Positions 23,454 to 37,900 of a stretch of 64,000 nt of DNA are shown one piece after another (the first letter of the stretch is position 1; every line of letters starts with the position of its first letter). The stretch comes from Cucumis sativus (lineage: Eukaryota > Streptophyta > Magnoliopsida > Cucurbitales > Cucurbitaceae). A program made the position numbers and the translations under genes. Where the stretch lies: NCBI RefSeq assembly GCF_000004075.3, contig NC_026655.2:18895489-18959488 (forward strand), read 5' to 3'. The notes under the pieces are model-generated. The model did no database searches, was not told where the DNA came from, and saw nothing but the letters and a program-made list of their open reading frames with translations.

Positions 23454-26400
23454 ATGAGAGGTGCTGGAAAGAGATTGATGGAGGAATCTGAAAAATGTTC
23501 TCACTCCAAGCTGGAATCTGGATCAGAGTTGATCTTTTCTCTGAAGTTGACAAGGTGTAGCAAAATATCCCATTCCAAGCAGAAAAAATCAAGAATGAAA
23601 TCACATTCACAGGCGATTTGTTCAACATTCAAGAGGAGACCTCTCCCTAAATCTTTGAGTAAGGGGAATAAAAATGTGACAATTAGACAACTTGCTGGTA
23701 AAAAATTTTTGCTAAAAAAACTTGATACAAAACCGTCCAAGGAGTTACTCTTGTCAAAGCTTCAAGGTGAAAAATCTCTGTCATCAACTAATACGAAAGG
23801 GAATGCAGAAAAGGTTGAGCCGGTGGTCAAGATAAACCAACAAAGGAAGAGGAAGAAGAACAAAGGAAAAAAGGAAAAAGTGGAGTTAGATGAAGCTTCT
23901 CGCCTACAGAGGAGAACAAGATACCTTATCATTAAAATGAAGCTAGAGCAAAACCTTATTGATGCTTACTCTGGAGAAGGTTGGAAAGGCCAGAGGTAAA
24001 AAGTATTATTTCAACATCTCACTGTATTCAATTAAGTTATGTGTTCATTTTCTTATCTTTATAATGATAGATCTGATGTTTCTTCACCTCTTGTAACAAA
24101 GTATGGGAGAAGGTATAATGTGAGTTTGATGAGAGAGAATCTCTCTGAAAGAGATAGAGAGAAAGCAAAAAAAGAAACAAGGATCGTGCAGGTTCAGAAT
24201 TGATGAAATGTGGAATTAATAGGAGCAGCCTATATTCATTAGCTTTCAATGTTTAATTTCTCCCTCTGTAATAGGATGCCATCCGCTTCTAAAAGAAATG
24301 GCTAGACAATGAAAATTTCAACAAAGACCAAGGAGATTTTATACATTTCCAAGCCAGCAGCATGGAAACTTGCAAAAGTTAAATCCTTGCTGAAATAAAA
24401 ATGATGTATAAATGCAAACATTCTTACTACAAATGATCCACGAGCTATATTTAGCCTAAGTTCCAAAAATTTAGATATCTTTTATATATCTATCTTCCAA
24501 AGTCTTCTGTTTCATACATTCCAAATTTCCCGTAAACTAGCACATACAAATAGAAAATTTCCCTTGAAACCTAAGAGAAACACCAGATCCTATTCCTCAA
24601 AAAACGGACTTTGACACAGTTGATCTAGGTACACGTTACCCATCCTTAGTTGGATAGCCCTGCCAAAACCAAAACTATTGACAGAGATCTAATTTGTTGT
24701 TTCATAACAGGACAAACCAATCTGAGAATCATAGTAGGCTGTGTTGCACACTTGTTAGATATGTAACTTTTTAAAAAAATGGAAAAAAAAAATCTATTTT
24801 GAACTGAGAATTTCATGCAAATGACATTTCTGCTGAAGAAAAATGGAGAAGTGAAGCCATTTTTTTAATCTTTTCCGTTGAATACAGAATGTAATGATAT
24901 GAAACTACTATTCTGTTAACCCAGGAACCCCTTACAGCAGCCTCAAAGAATTACAATGGTGTGATATACTCCCCATTTCTTTTGTTTTATATTATTCCAT
25001 GAAGAAAATTTTTTAAAATTCAAATGATAAAGTTCTTTTAGAAGCTGAAACCTTTGTGTTGAAAGTAGAAATGATCTGACCTTTTGTTGTTATGTGGGTT
25101 TCTCTCCCACATAACTATTTACTACAGTCGAGAAAAAATTAGGCCAGAAAAGGAACTTCAGAGAGCCATGAAGCAGATATTAAAGTGCAAACTTGGAATC
25201 CGTGATGCTATTCGCCAGCTGGATTTGCTTGGTTCAGTAGGATGCATTGAAGACTCTGTTATTGGTCCTGATGGATCTGTCTACCACGAGCATGTAAATA
25301 ATGCAGTTAAAAGTATTCTGCGTTGAGCATTACATGTGTTGGTTCTTTTTCGAATCAGATTAATTAGAGAACTATATTATCATTGTGATTTGTTCCAGGT
25401 GGACTACGGTTCATGCCTGAAGTTTTTATTATTTTAGTCATTAAAGAAAGGAGATAGATAAATTCATGCCATGAGGCATATTCATTGGGTTGCATGGATG
25501 ATAGTCTGGAAGTAATGAACCACTGTTTTCTCTTGAACATTTTAAACCTTTCAATTAACTTTTAGATTTGGAATATTGGTTGATGCCTTTTATCTAGTAC
25601 CTTCTGCTTTGTTCTTTGACTGTGAGAAATGTGAATTGTGAGGGAAAGTTTGAACCATGGTTGGTTTAAAGGACCAAGTACTGTGGCATTTATTTTCTTA
25701 CAATGAATTGATTATACATAGCCAGTAAAAGTTAGGATGCTATAATCTTGTATCTCAAATTCTACTGCATTAAAATCTGTTTTCTGTTCTCTAGATATTC
25801 TGTGCAAAATGTAAACTACGTGAAGCTTTCCCAGACAATGACATTATACTTTGTGATGGGACATGCAACTGTGCTTTTCACCAAAAATGTCTGGATCCAC
25901 CATTAGACACGAAAAGTAGTAAGTTGACACCCCGTATTTTTCTCCTGAATTTGCGAACTGGGGTTTGATCTGGTAGCTTGACATTGATTCCTGAAATTAT
26001 ATGTAGTTCCTCCAGGAGATCAGGGTTGGTTTTGCAAATTTTGTGAGTGCAAGATGGAAATATTGGAAGGAATGAATGCACATCTTGGTACTCGATTCTC
26101 ATTGAACATTGGTTGGGAGGTTAGTTTCTTTGAAGATCCTCCAACTCAATTTCCATCTTTGTTTAAATGATAATTTTTCCTTCACATAATTTGTGATATA
26201 TGTATCAAAGCCAATATAATTGTAATCATAAAATTCTAACCCTTCACCGAATAGGACATTTTCAAAGAAGAAGCTGCTTTCCCAGATGGTGGGAATGCGT
26301 TGCTTAATCATGAGGAAGATTGGCCCTCAGATGATTCGGAAGATGATGACTATGATCCAGATAAGAAAGAGAATTGCCATGACAACGCAAGTGAGGAAGA

Positions 26401-29400
26401 AAATGACAAGGAGGTTTTGGAGGAGTCCAGTAGTTCAACCAGCTTGAGTTGGTCTTTAGATGGCGAGGATTTAGTTTCCGGAAACGGTATTGGATGTGAA
26501 GATCACTTTGGTGCTGGTACCAGCATAGTTTCTGATGGATCCAATGAAGAGGGCATCACATGCGGCCGACGGCAGCGACATGCTGTTGATTATAAAAAGT
26601 TATATGATGTAAGTTTATCAGCATTCTATTTCTTCCAAGCTTAGGAAGTAATATTCTCAAGCTGCCTGGCTACTGAAATTGAACATTTTGATTGAGCTTA
26701 CCTGTTAATCAATTATAAAGGCGGAAGAAAAATGTGGTAGTTGGATTGCATGAAGTTTGAGCCTGGGTGTACTAGAAAATTTTAAATCATAATCTTTATA
26801 TATATACTTCAAGTCATAGGTCCAGTGCTGGTAAATTTCTCCTGTCAATATTATGATTTCTTGGTAGTTTTCTTTTTGGTTAGGAATCAAGAGAGAATTG
26901 TTGATCAAAATAATTTTTATTATATTTTATTTTAGGAATAATTCTGTAAAGCGTTCTATGAGTGGCAAGGCACCACTGTTATCAATGAAGGGTTACAATG
27001 GAGGATGCATTGCCTCCATTTTCTTTTGAAGTTTCCTTTTAAGAACCACAGGAAAATTATTAGTTTGTGTAGCATAATATCACATAGAATCTTCTAGAAT
27101 CGATTTTAAGGACATCTTGTAAATATCTGTAGTTGACATTGCAAGTCTTCCTTTCAGGAAATGTTTGGAAAGGATACTCCAGCACACGAACAAGAAGTGA
27201 GTGAAGATGAAGACTGGGGACCTGCAAAAAGAAGACGGAGAGAAAAGGAATGTGATGCTGCAAGTACTCTCATGTCCCTCTGTGAAAGCGAAAAAAAGAG
27301 TCAAGACATTGACATGGAAGCAGAGAAAAAACTTCTCAATTCTCACGGTAGATCATTTTTCAGAATCCCACGTCATGCAGTTGAGGTACAGATTTAATCA
27401 TCCAATGTGTATAGTTTTTCATTTAAAGTTTATAGATGCACTTCTTCCAAATTAACATGTTAGCCACTTTGTGAACCTTACCAGAAACTTCGCAAAGTGT
27501 TTGCTGATAATGAACTTCCCTCTAGAGACGTCAAGGAAAACCTTTCAAAAGAATTGGGTCTTGATGCTGAAAAGGTAACAACAATCATCTAAGTTATCAA
27601 ATGCTGGAAATTGTGTTTTTCTTTTAAGAGTTATATTAAACAGATTACTTAATGCTAATTTAAATCCAGTTGAAAGCATTGGTGAGCAAATAAAAGTTAG
27701 CCAATAGATATGTCCTATGCGCACCTTCTCTTTATAGGATTACATTCTATCCTGACGGTTAAATAATTGTATAATTGTTTTATGCAAATTGCATCTTCTA
27801 GATGTGACTTGATTTCCCTAGAGAATCAGTTGATTGGTTTACGTTGTCATCTACAACTCTTTTCTATTCGTTACATGTTCATTTATAATTTAATTTTGTC
27901 ATCAAGTATGTATCTTGTTTTTCAGGTCAGCAAATGGTTCAAGAATGCACGATATTCTGCACTAAGAACTAGAAAGGTGAAATTGATGTCCTTGTGACTG
28001 TCAGTTCTTTTCCTCCTTTCTGTGATTTCCGACATCTTGTAAAAATTTAGCAATCCTGTTCTTCTCACAGGATTATTTGTCCGTAGATGAAGACTGCGTT
28101 TGATCCCTTTAGAAGCAGTTCTTTAAACTTGACCAAATAATAGAAAGATAGAAATAGAGGGCTTTTTATCTTTTACCAGTTTTGTGCCTGAAGAAGACCC
28201 TGACTCTGATTTTCACATAATTCTTCTTTACATAACAGGCGGAGGGAGCAACACAACCCCATAGTTCTCATAAGACTTCCAATGAGCTCAGATTAGCAGA
28301 TTCAAAGGAAATGTCTAAGAATCTTCTTTCATTAGAGAACGCACCAATTAAAGAACTGCAGCTGAAGTTGCACGGAAGTCATAGCAAGAAAAAGCAGCAC
28401 AGAAAATCATCACATGTATCTTCCAACTATAACAAGGTATCGTTTTCTCATAACAACAATAAATCCAGTATTGTCTAATGCTTGACAAAATATAAACGAA
28501 GGAAAAATAGCATCGAGGGGAACTCCAATTCAGGTGTGTTAGAAGGTTCTTTTGTTTTTTGTTTTTTTTCTTTTCCAAAAAGAAAATGCGTTGAAAAAAG
28601 CTTAAAATATGAGGCTGATTCTTGTCTGAAAATTTGTTTGGAAGGACATTGCTTTCCTTTGCTTCATTACTTAGCTTTTCATTTTAAAGGCATTCATATA
28701 ATAGAACAGAACTGTTGTGGTTTTTTATTAGATATGAAACATCAAAATATGTTGGTTTCAGAAAGCAGTTTGCAATGACTAAGAAACCATGTCTGGAATT
28801 AGGAATAGAACTGTTTCTGCGAACCTTTCTGTAACACAACTATATGAGTTTTCGTATTTTCATAAATTGCATTGGAAGCAAGAACCCCTGATTTGATTAT
28901 CGTCTAGTAATCATACCCCCTGTCTACTATGCTGTTATTATTATCTTTTTTTTGTGCATGTTTAAAAAGTAATCATGGCTTGGAATTCTCAAAATGAACA
29001 TAGAGCTGATATATGATGCATGTCATATAATATGACAAAATAATCTGATAAACCTCACTGTATACGGGATTTAGGCTCATTCAATATAGTAAGTATACCA
29101 AAAAGATTGGCCTATGTCGAGCTTAGATATCCTAACTCTTCATGTCAAGCTTTTCCAAGTTAGAAACTGACTCATTGTATTTAACTTGGGTATGATTAAT
29201 TTGCTTCATCCAGGATGCTTTTGATTTTGGTGATGATATAAGCTTGAAGAATCTCCTAAAGAAAAGAAAAACAAAGGTAAAGAAGAGGGTAAACTTTGTA
29301 GCGAGAGGTGAAGGTCAAGCAGCAGAATTGGAGATGGAGAGATTGTGTAAAATTAAGGGTAGATTAGAGACAATGAAGCAGAAATTACTTAGACTATCGA

Positions 29401-29492
29401 AAAGGAAGGATGATGGGATTTTAGATAGGTCACACATGATTGAACAGTCTATTGTATATGTTCCTGTGGCAGTGTTAAAGGAAAAGGTTTGA
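23454..29492 (+). CDS. PHD-finger/homeodomain protein of the PRH/HAT3.1 family
   Basis: Ten coding exons join in frame: 23454-23995, 25128-25293, 25795-25918, 26007-26119, 26255-26608, 27158-27385, 27485-27574, 27926-27976, 28239-28436, 29214-29492 (714 residues). The basic N-terminal third includes [16 protein letters not shown] and Lys-rich patches ([15 protein letters not shown]), likely nuclear signals. A DDT-like linker ([20 protein letters not shown]) precedes a PHD finger at about 237-293 ([40 protein letters not shown]). An acidic region, about 325-400, follows. The homeodomain is near 492-556, with helix 3 [12 protein letters not shown] basic, coiled-coil-like C terminus ends the protein. 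The order acidic N-PHD-acidic-homeodomain is that of parsley PRHP and Arabidopsis PRHA/HAT3.1. Expected nuclear chromatin or DNA reader; the ATG at 23454 is the first in frame after the acceptor at 23386. Confidence 0.92.
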
Positions 29493-31916
29493 TCTTGTAC
29501 AGTTTACTTTGATTTTTCTACCCCATTTTCAAAGGTGGGGTCTTATGATATAATCTTAAATACCTGAATTTTGTTTTTAAACTTTCAATCAGATGCTTCA
29601 AGTTCCAATATTGCATATTAAGGAAATATTCTCTTAAAACATTTCTTCTGTTAGACTTTTTTTTTTTTTACTCTAATCAATGATAGCTGAATGGGTGAGT
29701 GATCTTTTTTACTCGAAAAATTAGAAGAAAATAGGTGAATGATGAATAATAGCACTTGGAAATTCATTTTAGAGGCTCCAAATATATACATTCTACCAAA
29801 AGCTTTTGTTGGCGTATAAAAGTTTGATGAAAATTTTCCTTTTCCTTTTGTGGTTACTATCATACAAGAGTTTGAAAAATTTACTTTTCAAGACTTGAAA
29901 GATGGCAAGATAGACCTATTTGCACTTGAAAAGTCCATCCAGATCACTCATGTTTTTCATCCAAAACATTATAATTTATAACTTTTGTAATGGAAAAAAA
30001 TTATTTCAGTTGTCGGAAATCAGAAGTGCATTAATTACTAGATATATACTCCATATTTTTTCGCATTTTCTTTTTGTTTTCATTTAGTTTTATGTGGGGA
30101 AACATAACAATTCATTATTAGACTATAAAAGAAAATTTGAAATTTGCAGCTATTAATTGGTAATGTATATGCCATTCACACCATCAATAAATACAACCAA
30201 AATATTAATCCTTCAAGCAACGTTTTATTAGTTTGTAATCACATAATCAATCTCAATAATGTTTAACAGCTGGTGGGAATTTCCCCTAAAAAAAAATCTG
30301 TAAAGAGAAATGAAAAAAGAACAAATATATATTATACAAAACCCAATAATTGATCTAATGAATAATTTGTTTACAAAAATCTAAGAGGCCCTCAACCTGC
30401 TGCTCTACTTTGAAGAGGATAATGGTAAGAAATTTGCAAAACATAGCAATCACATCCAAATCATAACTTAAACCAAAGTCTCCTTTCTTCTGGTTATTCC
30501 TTTGGAGGCAAGGCTTCTCTAGTTGGAAACTTTGCAGACAAATTAAATCAACTCCCCCATTTGAAGACATTAGACTCTGTCATGTCATCCTATATCTAGA
30601 CTATTGATTTATTACATCAAATTTCACCATGCTACACTATTTAATAGAACACATGCAATGCTAATTGGGAAAGAAGTGAAAGAACATGAATCAAATGTGA
30701 CTACAATATCAATTTTATTTAACATAGCATCAATTCTTCTGATCACCCGACTAACACATGCTTTTAAACAAGGGACAAGTTGACTAAATGAAAAGAGACT
30801 AATACTTGAAGAACCTTACTTTACTAACACATTTTATAGCCATGTTTAAAGAATGAAAGGTATAAAGATCATATCAAATGTAGTTGAGATTTGAGATAGA
30901 ATCAGTAATAAGATACCCAGAAAAAGGAAAAGACAATAGATAGATCAATAAATAGCAAGAATCAAAAGAACACCAATTAAGCCTAAATCTTGGCAATCAC
31001 AGGACATAAAATTGTTATGAAAAAGAAATGGATCTAAACTTCCCAAAGTGTTCGCTCCAACAATATTATCTGCTTTCACTTAACTAATGTTTTCAAGTTT
31101 ATAGCATCAAATTAACTTCACTAAATTAATTTTTCTTCCGAGGACGTACCCTCAAAAGGGATGGTAAAACCAACACAAACAAAATATATATTAATTAGTT
31201 ATGTACTTGAATATTCAAGGAATGACTACTGAAGAAGACATTTCCCCACTCTTGATAATGTTACACAAACTATATAATGTTTATTCTTCAGTGATTCTCT
31301 CTTCTGATAGTCTTTTAGAATATTACAGATTCATGTGGAACATCAGACAGCCACAGACCAATAAATTTCCAACTCCTTCGTTCTCATTTCTTTCTACCTC
31401 TTATACTTGACAATTGACACTAATCTCTCCTGGAATATTCAAACGGAAAAGAGAGTGACTTCTTTAGTTTCATATTTTTGGTGTAAAAAATGTAGCCGGA
31501 ATCCATGAAACTATATTTCCTTTCTAGTTAGGAGAATTTTTTAAATTAACAATAGCGTTAAAGTGCTTGACTAGCTATCAGTGTTCAATCAAATCTCAGG
31601 AACAAAAACAAATACAAAACTGTAAAAGATCTTGAACTATTCCAATTTCATTTCTCTACTCACTGAAAAGGCAATTTCCATTTACCCGCTTATCTCTTGA
31701 CAGACGTTCTCCAAGAGAAAAAGAGACAAAAAGCCAACAGAAGAGGTAAATGGCTCACACATCATATTTGGTCCTTCATTTGCAACATACAAGATATTAC
31801 TATTACAATGCTTCTTAAGGTAGAGAAAATAAGACCCAATTTTAATCTGAATGACTTGATTTTGTAAGAAATATGGAGTTACGGCACTTGAATACTATCA
31901 AGCAGTTCTCACCATA
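29493..31916. other. Convergent spacer between two PHD-finger genes
   Basis: This stretch holds the 3' ends of both neighbours and AT-rich DNA. I recognise no gene, RNA or mobile element in it. Minus-strand ORFs at 29651-29863 and 30355-30570 carry no family motif. Confidence 0.55.
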
Positions 31917-34900
31917 TCAAGGTTTGTGTTCTGTATCCTCTGTAAGGTTCTGCACATCACTTCTGCTCTTCACCTCATCCAATTTCCGTCTTTTGGAAGC
32001 TAACCGAGGCCTCAACTACAAGTCCAGAGAGAGAGACAGTGAGAGAGAGAGAGAAAAGAGAATTAACTTTATCAAATCCAGACCAACGAGAGATGAGAAA
32101 AAAACGAATTTCCAAAAGATTAAGTCAGTAAAATTAGTGGGGAAATGAAAGGAATATGGTTTTGATATTTGGAAAGAATATCAGTCATTACCAAAGGAGT
32201 GTACTAATGGATTGGTTGCACATAGAGTATGTTGGAAGGGTTTTAGTCCCTCCCCATCGTTCTCATACACTTTGTAGTACATTATAATGCTACTTTCCAG
32301 ATTTCAAATCCACGGTTCTAATTTCCATAAATAGTTTTCAAAGGGAGGAGATAAGCTGGATGCAAATAGCCAGGGTAGATTGGATGAATGCAAGAAGCTC
32401 CAACACTGCTTATTTCCACATTATTACATTTGACTGTAGGAAGAAAAATATCATTTGCAATCTGGAACACAGGGATGGAGAAGATTCAGGGATAATTGAG
32501 CTCTATAGCAATCTTGTTGAGAAGGATCCTCCTCAAAGGTATACTTCCGATAACCTTTTTATTAACATCAACACCATCAAGACGATGGCTTAATCGATCT
32601 AGTTGTCTTTATAATCGTAGCAAATTATTTGCATGGTTTTAGAACAAACAACACCAAACTTCAGAGCTGATGATTCATTTGATTATTTAAGGATTCCACT
32701 TTCTTTAGTTAAGAAGAAATATAATTTACATGGTTTTAATGGCGCTTATAAAACAGTTGATTACTTCAGAATAGAAAGCAAGACAGCAAGATGGTGAGCG
32801 TGTCAAAATTGATTTCGAAGAAGACTGCATTTCCATATCGATTGAGATTGGAGAACTTCTATATTTAACTGTTGCTTGGGCTTCCAAAACCTTTTACGGA
32901 TTATTAATGGAAAACAAGGAGACCCAATGTCTGGACAATGCATTCAAAAAATAATAATTATAAAAGAAAGGTCTGACTAAAAAAATCTACCGTAAAAGCA
33001 GATGCAGCGTAAAGACTACGTGAGAGAAATGACAATACCATCTCAATGTACTTCAACTGCTTTGAAACTTGACCCGTCTCCAATTCCTGCAATTTTGCAC
33101 AAGGAATTGCCTTGATTATATTTATTGCAACCTACTATGATTAAACTTTTTCTGTGACTCAATCCAAATGATACAAAAGCAGAAGAGAGAATAATGAAGC
33201 CTAAAGCTCTCTCAGTGAATAATGACTCACAAATGAATTTGGTAATAGTAAATAATAAATAAGAAGCCCAAATCCTCTATTTATAAAGGAATGGCTCAAC
33301 TAACTCAGAACTATTTACTAACAAAGTATTGAACAAATCTTGGTAGATCTCTAGTATTTTCTTTTCACATTGAAAGCTTGATTTAAAAAAAGAAAAGTCA
33401 TTGACTAAAAGGAAATTACAAAACTCCCCAATAATTTCCATAATAAAACAATATCATTCATCCACATGCATTACCTAGTTCTCCACGTTGGTGCACTAAA
33501 ATTCTACCTTTATGTGGACTTTGAGATTTCTCATCTTTGCAACAATGCAAAATTTGTAGAATTTCTATAAAAGAAAAACTATTGATTATAGATGGCAAAT
33601 TATAGTGCAGGAACAAGATAAAAATGCAGAGAGAAGGTGAGACTTGAAAAACAAGTTACCTTTATAAGACTAAATCGATAATGAAGGGGGCCAAGTGATC
33701 TATGATAGCTAGGGAAAATGACAAAACACAAGCAAAAGTTCTCTGAGACAATGAATAGTATAACAAACGTCATTGGAAATTGACTCTACAACTAAAGGTT
33801 TTAATAATGTCTAGGTAGGTGGTCATCATGGATTGAACCTATATGACCTTTTAGTTAGTTATTGAGATTGTATCTCCTTTTTTACAACTAGGCCAACTGA
33901 TTATGGTTGACTCTATAACTAAGGTTTTAAACGTCGATGTCGGCAGAATTGTCAAGTTATCAATTTATGGAAATGTAGACAAAAGTACTGATATCTCTAA
34001 AAAAGATTAAAATTATAGAATTTATAAAATATTTAAATTAAGAAATAAGCCTTTGCCATTTTAAAACAAGTTTAATGAATCTTGGAAACACGTGGGTTGA
34101 GTAGAAACCTAAAAGAAATCCTTCGATTGCCCCTTCGGTAGATCTTAAGATTTTAGGAGGCATATTGCCAATTGCCAATTGCCAAACAATTAACATATGA
34201 ATGAACATACAAGATTTTGCAATGACCCCTTGAAACTAATGTCAACTCCTAAAAAGTGTATTGCGTCTTCCAAAGAATTGTGTATACAAGATCAAGAGAG
34301 AAAGACCTAGCATAAAGATCATTTCACCTGAGGTACAGCACAATCTGCATGTGTCGGATCCCAGAGGATAGAGCAGAAGCATTCCCAGTCATCAGTTTGG
34401 ACTTCAAAAAGAGGAGCCCTACAGTGCCAAGTTTTAAATTAAAAATATATTGTACCCCGGGGTTCGGCATGTTCACAAAATTATAAAGATTCAAAATCAT
34501 GAACAACAATCAAGAAAACAATGAAAAAGAAGAAATAGAAGAAGATCAGGATTTCATCCCCCAACTTTAGAAAATATTGGAATACTATGACAACAAATGA
34601 ATGCGTGAGCATAAAGTTCATTTCATGGCAAGCGTTCAAAGAAATTAATTTAAACAATCAGCCACGAGAAGAACACATAATAACCTAAACAACAAGGACC
34701 ATAAGTTTAATCTTCTGTGAAAGAAGGAAGAAAGTCCTGCAAAATAGACAGGATAAATCCTGCCTAAATTTGAAATACAATAATAATTACTACCATAAGT
34801 TTTGTTTCTGATTGCAAAGTTCCACGGAATAAAGTTGAGAAGATGGAGAAGCAAGTGAACTTGTTAATGTAATAGAAATTGAGATCGTGTAGAACAAATT

Positions 34901-37900
34901 TGAAGTTCCAAAATGCAAACAAGATATTAGTTAGAGAGAGCGTGAAAGTGCAGCATTTTCTTACCTGCGCCACTTGCCACATATACCTCCATTACCACCA
35001 CCCACTCCATCTATAACTTGTTGACATTGAAGCCAATTTCCAATGGTGCTCAATCTACAAGGTTTATTGGTACTCTGCTCCTATTATTTTGTTGGTCAGG
35101 AAGTAGAAAGTCAAGTCACAATTTTTTTTATTAATTTACAAACTCTGTTACTGAACGTAATTTAACACAAGCAAATTGAAGCCTTACATGCATACGAAAA
35201 GATTCTGAAGAATCCATTTCCAGTGGCTCTCCGATGGCATCAGTATCACTACATCAGCCAAAAAGAAATATATGTTTTAAGAGACTGCAAATGTGACCAG
35301 GAATTCAAAAAATAGATACTTAATCCTAGCATGCATTTTCTCCATATCATGCCAAGTAAAGGTTCTATTGTAAGCAATATTTTTGTTATCTTTACTCTTC
35401 TCTTTGCGATAATTATGGGGGTAGCCCATGCCATCATACGTCTTTCTGATCTCACACTACTAACTTTCCAGCTAATAACTAATATAAAAATAAAATACAA
35501 CAAACAGAAGTATCTTGGGTACGTAAACATATCATCATGTAACTATTTACTATAACTGTTATACCACCATTGAACCCAACTTTTTTAAATAGAAACAACT
35601 TTCAATGAGAAAAAAATGAAGAATACATGGGCATACAAAAAACCAAACCCATAAAAAGAGATATCCCTCTACAGAAGAGACTCTAGCTAAGCAAAATAAT
35701 GTCAATAAAATAGTAACAAAAGGTCTTCGAAATCGAATTCCACAAAGAAACATGATATCAAACAAGACCAAACCTCGCAAGAGTCCCTATCCCTTCCTCT
35801 AAAAGTCCTAATGTTTATCTCACCCCCACAAAGTTCGCCAAATCGCACACACCCCAACAAGCCATAAAAAGTGACCCATGCAGCAAATTGAAGAGGAACT
35901 TGCCAAGAAAAGAACTTCACTTTCCTAGAAATCTTATGTTAGGATACTAACACTAATTTAGGCCGAAAGGACTGTATAAATGGCTTAAACAGAGGCGGTA
36001 CTCTGGTTTACTTTATTTATATATATAGCCAAATGATTACAGAGTCACAAGATGAAAAGAAATAACAAGGAACACAAGGAAAATCAAGAAAAGAACATAC
36101 CAACCTCCTTGCTTTAAGAGACCCTGGTGGCTGCTGCAGCCCTACTTTCTAAAAGATAAAAAATACCCTAGCTACTCCATACCTAATAATCATATTTATA
36201 GACTCACATATTCCTCAGCCCAGTGGGCCCTACCACTCACGATCTTCCTTCCAATCATTCCTCTATAATATTTTCCTGTGCAATTACTTTTCTACCCTTC
36301 CTCCTATAAGTATGGATAATTGGGGGTCTTACAATACCCCTATACCCCTCGGTTCCAAGTTCACCTTGTCCTCAAGGTGGAAGGTGGGAAATTGTTGATT
36401 CATTTGGTACACTGCTTCCCAGGTAGCCTCATTCTCCGGTAGTTCTTTCCATTTCACCAACCACTCGTTGGCCCCCAAGTCCTTATTCCATCGAATGCCC
36501 AGTACGATTTCTGGTTGTAGCTGTAGTTCAAACTCTTCCGTTAGTACTGGTTGTTGGATTTGTACTACATGTGTTTTTCCCAATTTCAGTTTCAGTTGGG
36601 AAATATGGAAGACGTCATGAATGGAAGCTTCGGGCGGTAACTGCAGCCTATACGCCACTTCTCCAATTTCTTCAATTATGCGGTAAGGTCCATAGAATTT
36701 AGGGGCCAACTTCTCCGACCTCTTTCGTGCTAGAGAATGTTGCCTATAGGGTCGAAGCTTGAGATATACCTCATCTCCTACCTTGAACTTAAGTTCCCTC
36801 CTCTTAGAGTCGGCCATTTTCTTCATTCGGTTCTGCGCCACGTTCAGGTTCTCCTTTAGAGCATTCAGTGCTAAATCCCTCTCTTTCAGCATTTGTTCCA
36901 CCTCATTGTGAGGAGTCTTGTGGTTGCCGTATGATAGCAGCGGAGGGGGTGATCGTCCATATACAATCTGGAAGGGGTTTGATCTTGAGGAGGCATGGAA
37001 AGTTGTATTATACCATAGTTCTGCCCAGGGAATGAACTTATTCCACTTTGTCGGCTGCTCATTACAAAAACACCTCAGATAAGTTTCTACACAACGGTTT
37101 ACTCTTTCAGTTTGTCCGTCCGTTTGTGGGTGGAATGCCGTACTTCTTTTTAGAAGGGTTCCCATGCTAGCAAATATTTCTTTCCAAAAGTTGCTTATGA
37201 AAATTTTATCTCTATCGGAAATGATTGACTTAGGTATTCCATGTCTACTCACTACCCGGTCAATAAACACTTCAGCCACTTGCCTTGCATTAAAAGGATG
37301 CCTCATGGTGATAAGGTAGGAGTATTTGCTCAGCCTGTCCACAATTACCATTATTACATTCATACCTCCTGCTTTAGGTAGCCCTTCAATGAAAGTCCAT
37401 GGACCAGTCTTCCAAGATTCTTTCTGGAATTGGAATTGGCTGCAGAACTCCAGCTGGTTTAGTTGCTTCCAACTTATTTCTCTGGCAAACCTCGCATTCT
37501 TGCACATATTTTTTAACATCAGCCTTCATACCCTTCCAATACAATTCCCCACACATCCTTTTATACGTCCTTAAGAACCCGGAATGGCCTCCCAAAATGG
37601 AGTCATGAAATGTATGTAGTAAGGTGGGGATCAGAGTGGATTCTTTTGACAGCACAATCCGCTTCTTATACCATAGGTTTCCATTCACCCATTGGAATTT
37701 ACTAGGCTCATCAGGATTCTGTTTTAATTCTTCAATGATTGCCTTAAGCTCTTCATCTAACTCAACCTCTTTCTCTACCACCTCCATGTTGACAATACCC
37801 GTGGTGGACATATTCTTCATTTCCACTGGTTGTTCTATTCGGGAGAGGGCATCGGCTGCTTTGTTTTGTAGTCCGGGTTGGTAAAGTATTTCGAAGTCAT

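Noticed and set aside
27060..27346. Minus-strand ORFs over the homeodomain gene
   Set aside because: Antisense to exon 6 of the PHD/homeodomain gene, which has good splice joins on the plus strand.
37326..37884. Plus-strand ORFs within the Gypsy pol region
   Set aside because: They overlap integrase and RNase H on the opposite strand and have no motifs.
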